Positions 16,900-26,246 of a DNA stretch of 64,000 nt are shown here, in pieces. How positions within the stretch are numbered: position 1 is the first letter of the stretch; each line of letters opens with the position of its first letter. This DNA is from UBA5069 sp964560495 (GTDB lineage: Bacteria > Chloroflexota > Anaerolineae > Caldilineales > Caldilineaceae): assembly GCA_964560495.1 (NCBI GenBank), contig CAZLMM010000023.1, positions 1 to 64,000 on the forward strand, in the 5' to 3' direction. Position numbers and translations under genes: made by a program. Under the pieces are notes generated by a model. It searched no databases. It was not told the origin of the DNA and saw nothing but the letters and a program-made list of their open reading frames with translations.

Positions 16900-17826
16900 C
16901 TACTCCACACTACTGCGGGACATCATCTTCATTTGAATCGCTGCAATAATCGTGACTAGTGTGAGCAAGACATAGGAAAGCGCCGTGGCGTATCCAAAGC
17001 GGTAGAATTTGAAGCCGCGTATGTAGATATGAAGCGCCATCACGATGGTAGAATTTGCTGGCCCACCTTCAGTCATGACATAGGGTATGTCGAAGACGTT
17101 GAAGCCACCCATCAGCGACAGCGTTACGTTCACAAGAATCACCGGCTGCAACAGCGGCAATGTAATGCGCCAGAACTGCTGCCAACGCCCTGCACCATCC
17201 ATCCGCGCCGCTTCGTATAGCTCGTTGGGAATCGTCTGCAGTCCAGCCAGAAAGATCACCATGTGAAAACCATACCACTTCCAGATATCCACAACGATGA
17301 GCGACCATAGGGCAACGTTTGGGTCGCCCAGCCAGTCGAGAATAAGGAACTGAAGCCCCAGTGTGCGTAGGAGCGTATTGATGAGCCCGAACTGGGTATT
17401 GAACAACCAAGTCCAGAGAATGCCGACCACCACAAATGACATGACGACCGGCATAAAAAGCGCCGTCCGATAGATGGCGCGACCACGCAAAGCCTGATTG
17501 ATCAACAACGCCAGTCCTAACGATACGATGAGCTTGCCCGCGACCGTACCGAAAGCGTAGAGGGTGTTATGCAGCAAAGCAAGCCCGATGATCTCGTCGC
17601 TAAACATGCGGGCAAAGTTGCGTAGTCCCACAAAGGTGGGTGGATCGATTCCGTTCCAATCCAGAAGCGATAAGTATAGACCACTAATCATGGGGACAAG
17701 CTTGAACACCAAGTAGAGAAGCAGCGCAGGGAGGATCCACAAATATGGCGAGAACCGGCGCAGCTTGCGCCAGCGAGCATCGGCCTGAGCCTGTGTGTTT
17801 CCAGCAACCGTGGATAGGGGAAGCAT
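16900..17826 (-). CDS. Carbohydrate ABC transporter permease (MalF/UgpA type)
   Basis: The 308 residues have six transmembrane helices. The EAA motif is YEAARMDGAGRWQQFWRITLPLLQP, and the conserved FVGLRNFARMF segment typical of sugar permeases is present. It pairs with the MalG-type permease directly downstream, and the binding-protein gene lies 136 bp upstream. The membrane pair forms the channel of a CUT1-type importer, meaning di- or oligosaccharides are likely substrates by family. Confidence 0.93.
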   Translation of the reverse strand: MLPLSTVAGNTQAQADARWRKLRRFSPYLWILPALLLYLVFKLVPMISGLYLSLLDWNGIDPPTFVGLRNFARMFSDEIIGLALLHNTLYAFGTVAGKLIVSLGLALLINQALRGRAIYRTALFMPVVMSFVVVGILWTWLFNTQFGLINTLLRTLGLQFLILDWLGDPNVALWSLIVVDIWKWYGFHMVIFLAGLQTIPNELYEAARMDGAGRWQQFWRITLPLLQPVILVNVTLSLMGGFNVFDIPYVMTEGGPANSTIVMALHIYIRGFKFYRFGYATALSYVLLTLVTIIAAIQMKMMSRSSVE

Positions 17827-17888
17827 CGTTTATCCCTTCTCTCGACAATCCTAACGCTCATCTGGTGTGTCATTCCAGTAGGAGCATA

Positions 17889-17911
17889 GGGCTGGCGTCC
17901 ATCGCCAGCCC
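17889..17911. other. Intercistronic stem-loop after the binding-protein gene
   Basis: GGGCTGGCG (17889-17897) and CGCCAGCCC (17903-17911) form a perfect 9-bp stem with a 5-base loop. It sits in the gap between the binding-protein stop and the first permease. There is no T tract. Stems at this position in sugar operons usually keep the binding-protein mRNA more abundant than the permease mRNA. Confidence 0.6.
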
Positions 17912-17962
17912 TTGGATCAACAAAGAGCCTCAATGCCCAACTTATGCGAACGACTGTGTAGT

Positions 17963-19294
17963 TTACATCTCGAACGTGTAACCATCTGCGTAGAGCTCAT
18001 CCAGGACAGCCTGAATTGCTTGAGCGGCCTGCTCCGGCGTCTTGGTTGCAGCGACGATGGCTTGCTGGTTCTCCTGGAAGGCGCGGGTGATCTCGGGCGG
18101 CCAATACCAGTCGAGATAGGTAAACTGATTGTCAGCGCACTCCTCACTATACTTGACGGCCAGCGGGTCATCGCTCGCCTGCACATTGACATTGGTTGAC
18201 ACAGGATCTCTATTCAGGTCATTGGACCACTTGACCCACTCATCACTAGTCATGAGGTCGAGGATGCTAAACGCAACATCCATGCGTTCGGGTGCAATGT
18301 TGGCGTAGATACCCGTGGCGGAACCCGTGCCGCCGGGCAACATGCGTTTGATGGCAGGATCGTCCACGGAGAGTACGGGAGGGATGAGCGAGAGATCGAG
18401 CTCAGGGTAGTCGCCGTCACGATACAGACCAATGCGCCAGCTGTGCTCATACCAGAATGCACCTTTGCCCTGCGAGAAGGCGAGCCAGGCGCCATCACTA
18501 TCCAGGCTATTGACGCCATCGATGAACATGCCATCGCTCGCATAGTTGTTCAAAATCTCCAGCGCCGCTACGCTGTCTGCATCGGTGAACTTGGCGTCGC
18601 CTTGTAGAATTTTATAGGTCATTTCCACAGGTTGGTTGCCGGATGTCTGAGCGTAGGCGAAGAATTGCCAGATAGGCCAGAGATAGATGTTCTTGCCCGC
18701 ATGGACGAAGGGTGCAAAGCCGGCGTCCTTGATGGCGGCTGCCATTTCCAGAAGGTCCGCATAGGTTTCCGGCTCGCTGGCAATGCCGATCGTATCGAGA
18801 ATCTTCTTGTTGACCAGGAAGGGGAAACCACTGATGCCGCCGCGCGGCAAAGCCCACAGTGTGCCCGCGATGGTATATGTATCCAGACCAACTTGGCGGA
18901 AGCGATCTAAATAGGTGAGATCGGAAAGGCTTTTCAGCTTGTTGCCGACAGCATATCGACGCAAATCCTGACCATTCAAATCCATGATATCGATCTGATC
19001 GCCTGCGACCTCGGAGGCGGCGAAAAGCTCAGTGTATCGTTCGCTTGTAAGGCCGCGCCATTCCACCTCTACACCGGGATGAGCTGCCTCAATGGCGTCG
19101 ATCAATGGCTGGTTCTGGTCAGGATTGCCAGCACTCATGATTACAAACTTGCCAGTGTACGGCCCAGCGCTAGCGGTCTCCCCCGACGGCGCTGGGGCCG
19201 CTGGTGCTGCAACGCAGGCCGATAATGCCAGACCGGCAGCGCCAGCGGCGCTAAGCTGTAGGAATTGCCTTCGAGAAAGTTGGCGTATCTCCAT
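17963..19294 (-). CDS. Sugar ABC transporter substrate-binding lipoprotein (Tat type)
   Basis: This is a 443-residue family 1 extracellular binding protein. The start at 19294 is set by an AAGGGGG ribosome site and gives a twin-arginine signal (LSRRQFLQLSAAGAAGLAL) followed by a lipobox ending SAC. The mature part opens with a low-complexity Ala/Pro linker. It contains typical binding-protein stretches (GKFVIMSAGNPDQNQPLIDAIEAAHPGVEV, RGGISGFPFLVNKKILD, FSQGKGAFWYEHSW). It delivers the sugar to the two permeases downstream. The ligand is unknown. Confidence 0.93.
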   Translation of the reverse strand: MEIRQLSRRQFLQLSAAGAAGLALSACVAAPAAPAPSGETASAGPYTGKFVIMSAGNPDQNQPLIDAIEAAHPGVEVEWRGLTSERYTELFAASEVAGDQIDIMDLNGQDLRRYAVGNKLKSLSDLTYLDRFRQVGLDTYTIAGTLWALPRGGISGFPFLVNKKILDTIGIASEPETYADLLEMAAAIKDAGFAPFVHAGKNIYLWPIWQFFAYAQTSGNQPVEMTYKILQGDAKFTDADSVAALEILNNYASDGMFIDGVNSLDSDGAWLAFSQGKGAFWYEHSWRIGLYRDGDYPELDLSLIPPVLSVDDPAIKRMLPGGTGSATGIYANIAPERMDVAFSILDLMTSDEWVKWSNDLNRDPVSTNVNVQASDDPLAVKYSEECADNQFTYLDWYWPPEITRAFQENQQAIVAATKTPEQAAQAIQAVLDELYADGYTFEM

Positions 19295-19393
19295 ACATCC
19301 CCCTTTATGATTCGTAGTTGAACAAAACGACAATAGTTGCCAAAAACATCCATCACTTCCATTCTTGGATTGGGTGAAAACTGGCTACTTGAG

Positions 19394-20452
19394 TTACTGA
19401 ATAGCGTTCTCTCCTTTCATTTCCATCTGAGCATCATCTACATTCATGGTGGACTGCCGTACAATCAACTGGGGATCAATGATGATTTTCGAATCAGGGA
19501 TGACTGAACCCATGACAGTCTTCAAAAGGAGTTCGATGGCTAGAGTCGCCATATCGGCGAAGGGTTGGCGGATTGTTGTCAGCGGGGGGTGTTGATAAGC
19601 CGCTACTTCGATGTCGTCCAGGGCAACGACCGACAGACTCTTCGGCACCTTCAGGCCGATCTCCTCAGCAGCGCAAATGGCGCCGATCGCCATGCGGTCG
19701 TTTGCGGTGAATATAGCAGTTGGGTACATCTCCATGGCAAGGAGTTGTTGCATTGCCAGATAGCCAGAGTGACATTCCCAGTTGCCTTCTCGTACACTGC
19801 AATGGTCAGCGTTAACACCGAGCTCGGACAGCGTCTGTAGAAAGCCCTCACGACGCTCACGCGCCAAGCGCAAACGTAATGGCCCACTGATATGCCCAAG
19901 GCGACGATGGCCTAGATCGAAAAGATGCCGGGCTGCGACTGCCCCGGCCTTGTAATGATCGAGCGTCACCGATGGCCCAGTGTATCCCTCTGGAATGCGA
20001 TCGATGGCCACGGCTGGAATACCACTTGCCTCTAGCAGCGCCAATCCTTCCATATGATCCTGCGCAGCTACGAACATGATACCGTCAATCCAACGTTCGA
20101 TGGCCGTCTGTATGTGGGTTAACTCGCGCTGGTTGTCATCATGTGTGTTGAATACAACCAGGCTGTAGCCATGCGACTGAGCAACCTTCTCGGCTGCGCT
20201 GGCCATCGTGGCGAAGGATGGGTTCGCAATGTCGGAAACAACAAGGGCGAGCGTATTGGTCTTGCGGGTGCGTAGGCTGCGCGCCACCGAATAGGGGCGA
20301 TAGCCAAGCGAGTGCACTGCCGCCATCACCCGCTCGCGCGTTGCGCTCGTGATGCCGGGCTTGCCGTTCACGACAGCCGAGACCGTCTGTATCGACACGC
20401 CGGCAGCAAACGCTACTTCCCTAATCGTAGGGTAATTCGATCGTCCTGTCAT
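19394..20452 (-). CDS. LacI-family transcriptional regulator
   Basis: The 352 residues comprise an N-terminal LacI helix-turn-helix (PTIREVAFAAGVSIQTVSAVVNGKPGITSATRERV) with hinge helix (YSVARSLRTRKTNT). A periplasmic-binding-protein-like ligand domain follows (LALVVSDIANPSF, IDGIMFVA, RLGHISGP, AIFTANDRMAIGA). It is the first gene of the leftward carbohydrate cluster. A close-to-consensus promoter lies in front of it, with TGAACGTTCA-type palindromes at the expected transcription start. This suggests it represses itself and the cluster until the sugar appears. Confidence 0.95.
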   Translation of the reverse strand: MTGRSNYPTIREVAFAAGVSIQTVSAVVNGKPGITSATRERVMAAVHSLGYRPYSVARSLRTRKTNTLALVVSDIANPSFATMASAAEKVAQSHGYSLVVFNTHDDNQRELTHIQTAIERWIDGIMFVAAQDHMEGLALLEASGIPAVAIDRIPEGYTGPSVTLDHYKAGAVAARHLFDLGHRRLGHISGPLRLRLARERREGFLQTLSELGVNADHCSVREGNWECHSGYLAMQQLLAMEMYPTAIFTANDRMAIGAICAAEEIGLKVPKSLSVVALDDIEVAAYQHPPLTTIRQPFADMATLAIELLLKTVMGSVIPDSKIIIDPQLIVRQSTMNVDDAQMEMKGENAIQ

Positions 20453-20531
20453 GAGACTTGTTGTCTGCCACTGACCGGTGATCCAAAGCCCGAGAGCTAC
20501 GCCACACCACTTATCTGGATTGCGAACGGGA

Positions 20532-20557
20532 AATGAACGTTAATGTGAACGTTCATG
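20532..20557. promoter_or_regulatory. Predicted LacI-type operator (tandem AACGTT dyads)
   Basis: Two overlapping dyads centred on AACGTT are visible: ATGAACGTTAAT (20533-20544) and the perfect TGAACGTTCA (20546-20555). A central CG and TGAACG half-sites fit LacI-family operators. They overlap the predicted transcription start of the lacI-type gene, which fits repression. Confidence 0.6.
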
Positions 20558-20560
20558 TAA

Positions 20561-20589
20561 ATGATAGTCGAAAAATCTTGCGCTGTCAA
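20561..20589 (-). promoter_or_regulatory. Predicted promoter of the carbohydrate cluster
   Basis: Read leftward, TTGACA (20589-20584), a 17-bp spacer and TATCAT (20566-20561). The start would be near 20554, inside the operator, about 100 bp before the regulator ATG. The rest of the 20453-20838 gap holds only an extended -10 candidate (TGTTATGAT, 20758-20766) in front of the rightward hexosaminidase remnant. Confidence 0.65.
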
Positions 20590-20838
20590 TCCCGAATTTT
20601 TTGATGCGGCAATTCTCAAGTTGGGTGTGTAAAGTCGCATCTTCTGGGGTGCGAATGTCTTAATTTTGGAAGAAACTTGTCTTCCAGTCCTGTCGCCCTC
20701 TGGGAAAATGTCGACATGAGATTGGCTGGAAGGATGTGTTTCATGTTGGGCAGTTTCTGTTATGATCACCACTTGAGTTTGTGGCAGGTCCTAAAGGTAA
20801 TTGCGCAAATCAATGAGAATGGGCGATAATCCACACCC

Positions 20839-22010
20839 ATGAACATGTCCGTGAACCCATCTGCATCCCGCATCATCCCCCTGCCGGCTCAGATCGAACA
20901 GCGCCCCGGCGCATTCATGTTCACGCCACAAACGGCCATCATCACCGACGCGGCCAACGCCTGGAACGCCGCCTACCTGCGCAACCTGTTGCATCGAGCC
21001 AGTGGACTGCCGCTGCCCGTCACGGTCGACGACGCGCCCACACGCCCCTTGATCCGCCTCAGCGTCGGCGTGGAGCAGCGGTTGGGCAAAGAGGGCTACT
21101 CCCTCACGGTCGAGGAACGGGAGATCAGGCTGGAAGCCAGCGAGCCGGCCGGCGTCTTCTACGCCATTCAGAGTCTGCGCCAGTTGTGCCCGGTCGAGAT
21201 CGAGTCTACTCAGGTTGTGGAAGGTCGGGAGTGGCTGATCCCGTGCGTCGTCATTCATGACCAACCGCGTTTCACCTGGCGCGGGCACATGCTCGACGTG
21301 GGTCGCCATTTTCATGACAAAGCGACGATCCTGCGCACTCTTGACCTGATGGCCTTGCATAAGCTCAATGTTTTTCATTGGCATCTCACTGAAGACCAGG
21401 GCTGGCGGTTGGAAAGCAGGCGTTTCCCCAAGAGTTGCAAGGCTATTTCACCAACCGCATCGCCGTACATTTGGCCGGACGGGGCCGGCGCGCCATTGTC
21501 TGGAACGACGCCCTGAACAGCAAACTGGATGAGTCGGTGATTGTGCAATACTGGGTGCGCAATCGCCAAGGCGTGGTCGAGGCAGCAAAACAAGGGAGGG
21601 ATGTCATCAATTCATCCCATTGGCATCTCTACATCAACCAGAGCTATGCCTTTGCCTCGCTCAGCAAGGTCTACAACTTCGAGCCGCTCTTTGCCGAACT
21701 CGAGAATGACGCCAGCCATTTGCTGGGGTTGGAAGCGCCCCTGTGGTGCGAGTGGGTGGCCAATCGCTCGCGCATGGACTATCAGAGCTATCCACGACTG
21801 AGCGCGGTTGCTGAGGTTGGCTGGAGCGAAAAATCCCGCAAGGATTACGCTGACTTTCGACGCCGACTGGAGGGAATGCTCAGACGACTCGACTTGCTTG
21901 GGGTGCGTTACGCGCCGCTGAGCCAGGTGGAGCCCGGCTGGCTGCGCCAGCGAATCGGAGTGTTCGACATGTTTCGCGTGCAGAAAGGCGAAACTCAGCC
22001 GGCGAAATAA
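20839..22010 (+). pseudogene. Beta-N-acetylhexosaminidase (GH20) with internal deletion and frameshift
   Basis: The first frame (20839 to about 21430) encodes a normal GH20 N-terminal domain and barrel entry: PRFTWRGHMLDVGRHF, LHKLNVFHWHLTEDQGWRLE. Homology then jumps at about 21427 to the next frame. There the end of the enzyme continues to 22010 (AIVWNDALNSK, YWVRNRQGVVEAA, EAPLWCEWV, YPRLSAVAEVGWS). The segment between, which in intact enzymes carries the catalytic Asp-Glu pair (GGDE), is missing. The joined parts make about 385 residues, against about 500 in intact enzymes. The first frame runs on out of phase to a stop at 21516. The product should be inactive. Confidence 0.85.
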
Positions 22011-22053
22011 GCTGGGCTGATTGGATCATGAATTCAAGAACGGAGATGAACTG

Positions 22054-24273
22054 ATGAAACCAGACCGAGCCCAGCGCCTCATCGTCCTCGCCATCGTCGT
22101 TGCGCTCCTCTTCACGCTTGCTGCGCCCAAAGCTGTCAGCGCCGCGCCCCTTTCGGATCCAGCCTCTCAAGGCGCCCCGCCTGTCAAGAAAAGCGAGTGG
22201 CTGGTCATGCTCTACCAGAACGCAGATGATGAGGTGCTGGAAGGCGACATCTACACCGACCTGAACGAAGCTGAATTGGTTGGTTCCACGCGCGATGTGA
22301 CGATTGTCTCCCAGTTCGACCGCTATGACGGCGCTTTTGACGGGGACGGCGATTGGACGGCCGCCAAACGCTTCCTGGTGACCCAAGACGATGATCTCAC
22401 CGCGGTCAACTCTGTGGAGTTGGAGGGTCTGGGCGAAATCGACAGCGGCGCGCCAGAGACATTGGCCGATTTTTTGATCTGGGCTATCAGCGCCTATCCA
22501 GCGAAAAAGCACGCGCTGATCCTTTCGGACCACGGCGCAGGCTGGCTGGGCGGCTGGAACGACAATGCGCCCGAAGAAGGCAGCACACTTTCCATCAACG
22601 AGATCGATCAGGCTCTGGCGACGGCTTTGGCCGAGACCGGACTGGCCCGCCTGGAGTTCATCGGCTTCGACGCCTGTCTGATGAGCCAGGTGGAGGCGCT
22701 AAGCGGCGTTGCTCCCTACGCACGTTACGCCGTCGCTTCGGAGGAAGTCGAACCGGCCATGGGGTGGGCCTATGCCGAGTTCCTGGATGCACTGGTCAAA
22801 AAGCCCAGTCAGACCGGCGCCGATCTGGCCAAGAGCATCGTCAGCTCCTACATCGTGGACGACGTGCGCATTCAGGATGATGACGCGCGGGCCGAATTCA
22901 TTGTAGAGGCCACCGGAGTCGAGCAGGAGATTCCGCCTGAGCAACTGGCCGAGGAAATGAGCAACGACGTGACACTAACCGCGCTGAATTTACAGATGAT
23001 GTCGGCCTATATGAGTGCGCTCAACGATTTCGCACTCGCCTTGACGGCTGTCGACCCCACGGCCATTGCCCAGGCCCGCACCTACGCCCAGTCCTTCGAG
23101 AACGTCTTTGGCAAGGAAGTTCCGCCTCCCTATCTGGACGTGGGGAATTTCGCTAAGCTGGTCGCCGAGTTGGCTGAATCCAGAGAATTGAATACCGCGC
23201 TAAAGGCTCTCCAGACTGCGGCCAAGAAATTCATCCTGGCCGAGAAGCATGGCCCGGCAAGACCGGGCGCAACCGGGCTGACCATCTTCTTCCCTGTGGC
23301 AGACTTGCTGGTTGGGGTGGGTGTAGCGGAAAGCGAGATCTCCTACACTGCCTATGCCAGCCGTTTCGCCGGCGCGTCGCTGTGGGATGATTTCCTGGCC
23401 TTCTATTACACCAACCGCGACTTCGACCCGGACCTGGCCGACGTCAGCCTGCTCGACGCCAGAACTGGTCAGACCGCGGACATCGAAGTCTATGCAGCGC
23501 CGCTGTTGGAGGATGTATCACAGGAGGGCGACGCTGTGTTTGCCCCCGGCGTGGAGTCCGAGCTTTTCATTGCGCCCATCGAAGTGAGCAGCGAAGAAAT
23601 TGCCGCTGGCGAAACCGTCTTATTGGGCACGTCGATTGCCGGTGGGAACGTGGGCTACATCTACATAGAGGCCGCGCGTTACGACGAAGCAAGCGACAGT
23701 TTCAGCATCGAAGACCGCGATTTCGTGCTCGCCGACGACACCGAGGAGATCGACGGCGTTGCCTATCCTGTTTGGAGAGAAACAGACCTGGAAGACTTCA
23801 TTTTCGAGTGGTCGCCCACGGTCTACACCCTCAGCGATGGTGAAACCGAGGCCTTTATCCTCTTGGATCCAGCCGTCTACGGGGGCGATGGAGGCGATAG
23901 CGAATACGATGTGTATGGCCTCTACACTTTCGCTGACAGCGGCGAAAAGCGCGAAGCGGTGATGACGTATGACGGCAACCTGGAGTTCGTGAGCGTCTAT
24001 GGCTTTACCGGCAATGGCGGAACCGGCGCGCCGCGCGAGATTACACCGCAGGCAGGCGATCAATTCACGGTCTACGAAGAGTGGATTGAAGCCGACGTGG
24101 ACGGCAGCGAGATTCGCAACTGGTATCTGGGCGATACACTCACCTTCAATGGCGAGCCTTTCACGGTCGCTGCCTATGACGCCTACCCAGGGGTATACTC
24201 GGTTGCCATCACGGTGCAGGATCTCAATGGCAATGAGATTTCAGAATATGCAACCGTTATGGTGACAGAGTAG
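22054..24273 (+). CDS. Clostripain-family (C11) cysteine peptidase, secreted
   Basis: The 739 residues begin with a signal peptide (RLIVLAIVVALLFTLAAPKAVSAA). The peptidase C11 catalytic His is in LILSDHGAGWLGG (about H160) and the Cys in FIGFDACLMSQVEAL (about C208). The opening WLVMLYQNADDEVLEGD is typical of the family. The C-terminal ~250 residues form Asp/Glu-rich beta structure of unknown role. The start at 22054 is preferred over the upstream TTG (22021) because GGAG precedes it and the signal peptide then begins at the N-terminus. The protein is probably exported and acts after basic residues, as clostripain does. Confidence 0.9.
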   Translation: MKPDRAQRLIVLAIVVALLFTLAAPKAVSAAPLSDPASQGAPPVKKSEWLVMLYQNADDEVLEGDIYTDLNEAELVGSTRDVTIVSQFDRYDGAFDGDGDWTAAKRFLVTQDDDLTAVNSVELEGLGEIDSGAPETLADFLIWAISAYPAKKHALILSDHGAGWLGGWNDNAPEEGSTLSINEIDQALATALAETGLARLEFIGFDACLMSQVEALSGVAPYARYAVASEEVEPAMGWAYAEFLDALVKKPSQTGADLAKSIVSSYIVDDVRIQDDDARAEFIVEATGVEQEIPPEQLAEEMSNDVTLTALNLQMMSAYMSALNDFALALTAVDPTAIAQARTYAQSFENVFGKEVPPPYLDVGNFAKLVAELAESRELNTALKALQTAAKKFILAEKHGPARPGATGLTIFFPVADLLVGVGVAESEISYTAYASRFAGASLWDDFLAFYYTNRDFDPDLADVSLLDARTGQTADIEVYAAPLLEDVSQEGDAVFAPGVESELFIAPIEVSSEEIAAGETVLLGTSIAGGNVGYIYIEAARYDEASDSFSIEDRDFVLADDTEEIDGVAYPVWRETDLEDFIFEWSPTVYTLSDGETEAFILLDPAVYGGDGGDSEYDVYGLYTFADSGEKREAVMTYDGNLEFVSVYGFTGNGGTGAPREITPQAGDQFTVYEEWIEADVDGSEIRNWYLGDTLTFNGEPFTVAAYDAYPGVYSVAITVQDLNGNEISEYATVMVTE

Positions 24274-24324
24274 CAGGCTCGATGACTGATTTTCAAGGGA
24301 TGAGCTGATGCTGGCCTACAATCT

Positions 24325-24350
24325 TCCTGGAAGCTTTGGGGCTTCCAGGA
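24325..24350. terminator. Stem-loop after the C11 peptidase gene
   Basis: TCCTGGAAGC (24325-24334) pairs with GCTTCCAGGA (24341-24350) around a TTTGGG loop. It lies 50 bp after the stop. There is no T tract, so it may be a processing or REP-type stem instead. Confidence 0.45.
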
Positions 24351-24410
24351 AAGCGAACGAAAATGCGATTGAGAGGCGCCCCTACAAAGCGATTCCAGGA
24401 GATGCACCCA

Positions 24411-25959
24411 ATGCCCAACTCCATCACCGAAGCAGAAGAAGCTGTCCACACCCTTTTTCTACAAGTGCGCCGGGCCTCCACCGTCCTGGCCGACCTGCAC
24501 GACCACTACTCCGACCATGTGCAGGCGCGCCATCGCCAGCAGCGCGACGAGCTGGCCCAGCGTCACGCCGCCGCACGCAGCCAGGCGCAGAGCGAACATG
24601 CGCAGCGCCTGATTGCTGCCGACGTCGCCTTTACCCATGGGCTTGATCTCATGCGCGCCGCCTGGCAGGAGGCGACCGCTGCCTATCCCTGGGTGACGCT
24701 GCCCTGGGACGATCCCGCCTGGCAGGATTTTGCGCCGGTGCTGCGCCGCGACCCACCCGCTGGCCTGCGCGTGGGCGCGCTGCGTTTGGATGCGGCGGCC
24801 AGCCCGCTGCCCCTCTTTGCCCCGCTGGTGGGTCACGGTCATCTCTTCATCACCGGCGAACCGACCGCAGCACGCGACATGCTGCAAACGCTGCTGCTGC
24901 GCCTGGCCGTCTCATTCCCGGCCGGCGCCTTCCGTCTCTTCCTGGCCGACGTGAGCGGGTTGGGCGCGGCTCTTTCGGCCTTTCTCCACCTGCCCGACGG
25001 ACTGCGCAGCCAGCGTGTGGCCGCCCGCGGCGATGAAGTCGGCCAGATGGTGGAGCTCCTCAGCCGCCACATCGCCTCGGTCGTGCAGGATCGTCTGCGC
25101 AACATCTTCCCCAACGTGGAAGCCTACAATGCTCAGAGTGGCGAGGCGGCCGTGCCCTATCACATCCTTGCGATCAGCGACCTGCCCGCCGGCCTGGATG
25201 AACGCAGTTGGCAGCAGCTTCTCGACGTCGCGCGCAACGGCCCACGCGCCGGCGTCTACCTGCTGGCGCAAATCGACCGGAGCGCGCCGCCCGTGCGCGG
25301 CGTCACCCTGGCCGATCTCAGCGCGCTGGGCGCCACGCTCGACGTACTTGCGCCCGACCATGTGATGTTGAGCGACCGCACACTGGGCCAGATCGCCGCC
25401 ACGCCAGACCGACTGCCGGCGCCGGCCGTGGTCAATCGCCTGTTGGAGCGTGTGGGAAAAGGCGCGGCCCAGGCCGCGGTTAGCCTGGATTTTGGGCGCA
25501 TCGACCTGCCGGCGGGCGCACGCTGGCGCGAAGACAGCAGCCAGGGGCTGGAAGTAATCATCGGCATCGACGCGACAGGAGTGGAGCACTGGCTGCGTCT
25601 GGGCCAGGGCGTGGTGCATCACGGACTCATCGGCGGCATGATCGGGTCAGGCAAGTCCAATCTGCTCCATGTGCTCATCAGCCAGCTTGCCCTGCGCTAT
25701 GCGCCAGAGCAGCTTCAGCTCTATCTCATCGACTTCAAACAGGGCGTAGAGTTTCAGGATTACCAACGCCCTGCCCCATGCCCGCGTGGTGGCGCTGGAA
25801 AGCGACCGGGAATATGGCCTGAATGTGTTGCGCGCCCTGACCGCCGAGATGGTGCAGCGGGGGCGGCTCTACGCCGGCGCGGCGGTGAGCGACTTTCCCG
25901 CCTATCGCCAGCACGCAATCCTGCCGCGGCTGGTGCTGATCATCGACGAGTGTTTCTGA
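24411..25959 (+). pseudogene. FtsK/SpoIIIE-like ATPase, frameshifted and truncated
   Basis: From the ATG at 24411 (preceded by CAGGAG) the frame encodes a coiled-coil-like N-terminus. Two P-loop-like regions follow. The second has a clear FtsK-type Walker A (GGMIGSGKSNLLHVLISQL) followed by LQLYLIDFKQGVEFQDY. Around 25760 homology shifts to another frame (LPHARVVALESDREYGLNVL...AILPRLVLIIDECF), which includes Walker B IIDE. It ends at a TGA at 25957-25959 exactly where the rest of the motor domain should follow. Next comes a transposase tail. Such DUF-type FtsK proteins are often linked to export or conflict systems, but this copy looks dead. Confidence 0.82.
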
Positions 25960-26142
25960 TACTCCGAAACAGACGCTTGCCAGGTTCACTCTGGTCATGC
26001 TCTCCAGGCTCTTGCCGCCTTGCGCAATGCCATCTTTTCTCTCATTCACCATGAGGACTGGCAGTTCTTGCCTGACGCCTTTCGCCATTTTGACAAACAT
26101 GTCCAGCGAAATCTCCAGTTACTCGGCGCTTTTCAAACTTGA
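25960..26142 (+). mobile_element. Transposase C-terminal remnant (ISAs1/IS4-like)
   Basis: Directly after the FtsK remnant's stop codon, and in the same frame, about 60 residues read ALQALAALRNAIFSLIHHED, then a WQFLPDAFRHFDKH segment ending QLLGAFQT and a stop. That pattern (LRN.....L, ..PDA.RHF, ..LLG) is the usual end of DDE transposases of the ISAs1/IS4 type. The catalytic part is absent. It marks an old insertion that removed the end of the FtsK gene. Confidence 0.7.
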
Positions 26143-26172
26143 CACAGCCGTGGGGATTTCCCCCCTCAATGG

Positions 26173-26201
26173 TTGACAAGCGACCCTTTCGGCGGTATCG
26201 T
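26173..26201 (+). promoter_or_regulatory. Predicted guaA promoter
   Basis: TTGACA (26173-26178), a 17-bp spacer and TATCGT (26196-26201), about 45 bp before the guaA ATG. It lies just beyond the transposase remnant. Confidence 0.6.
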
Positions 26202-26246
26202 GTCGCCATGAGAAACGAACTGTCGCTTCAATCTTGAGGATGCTCT

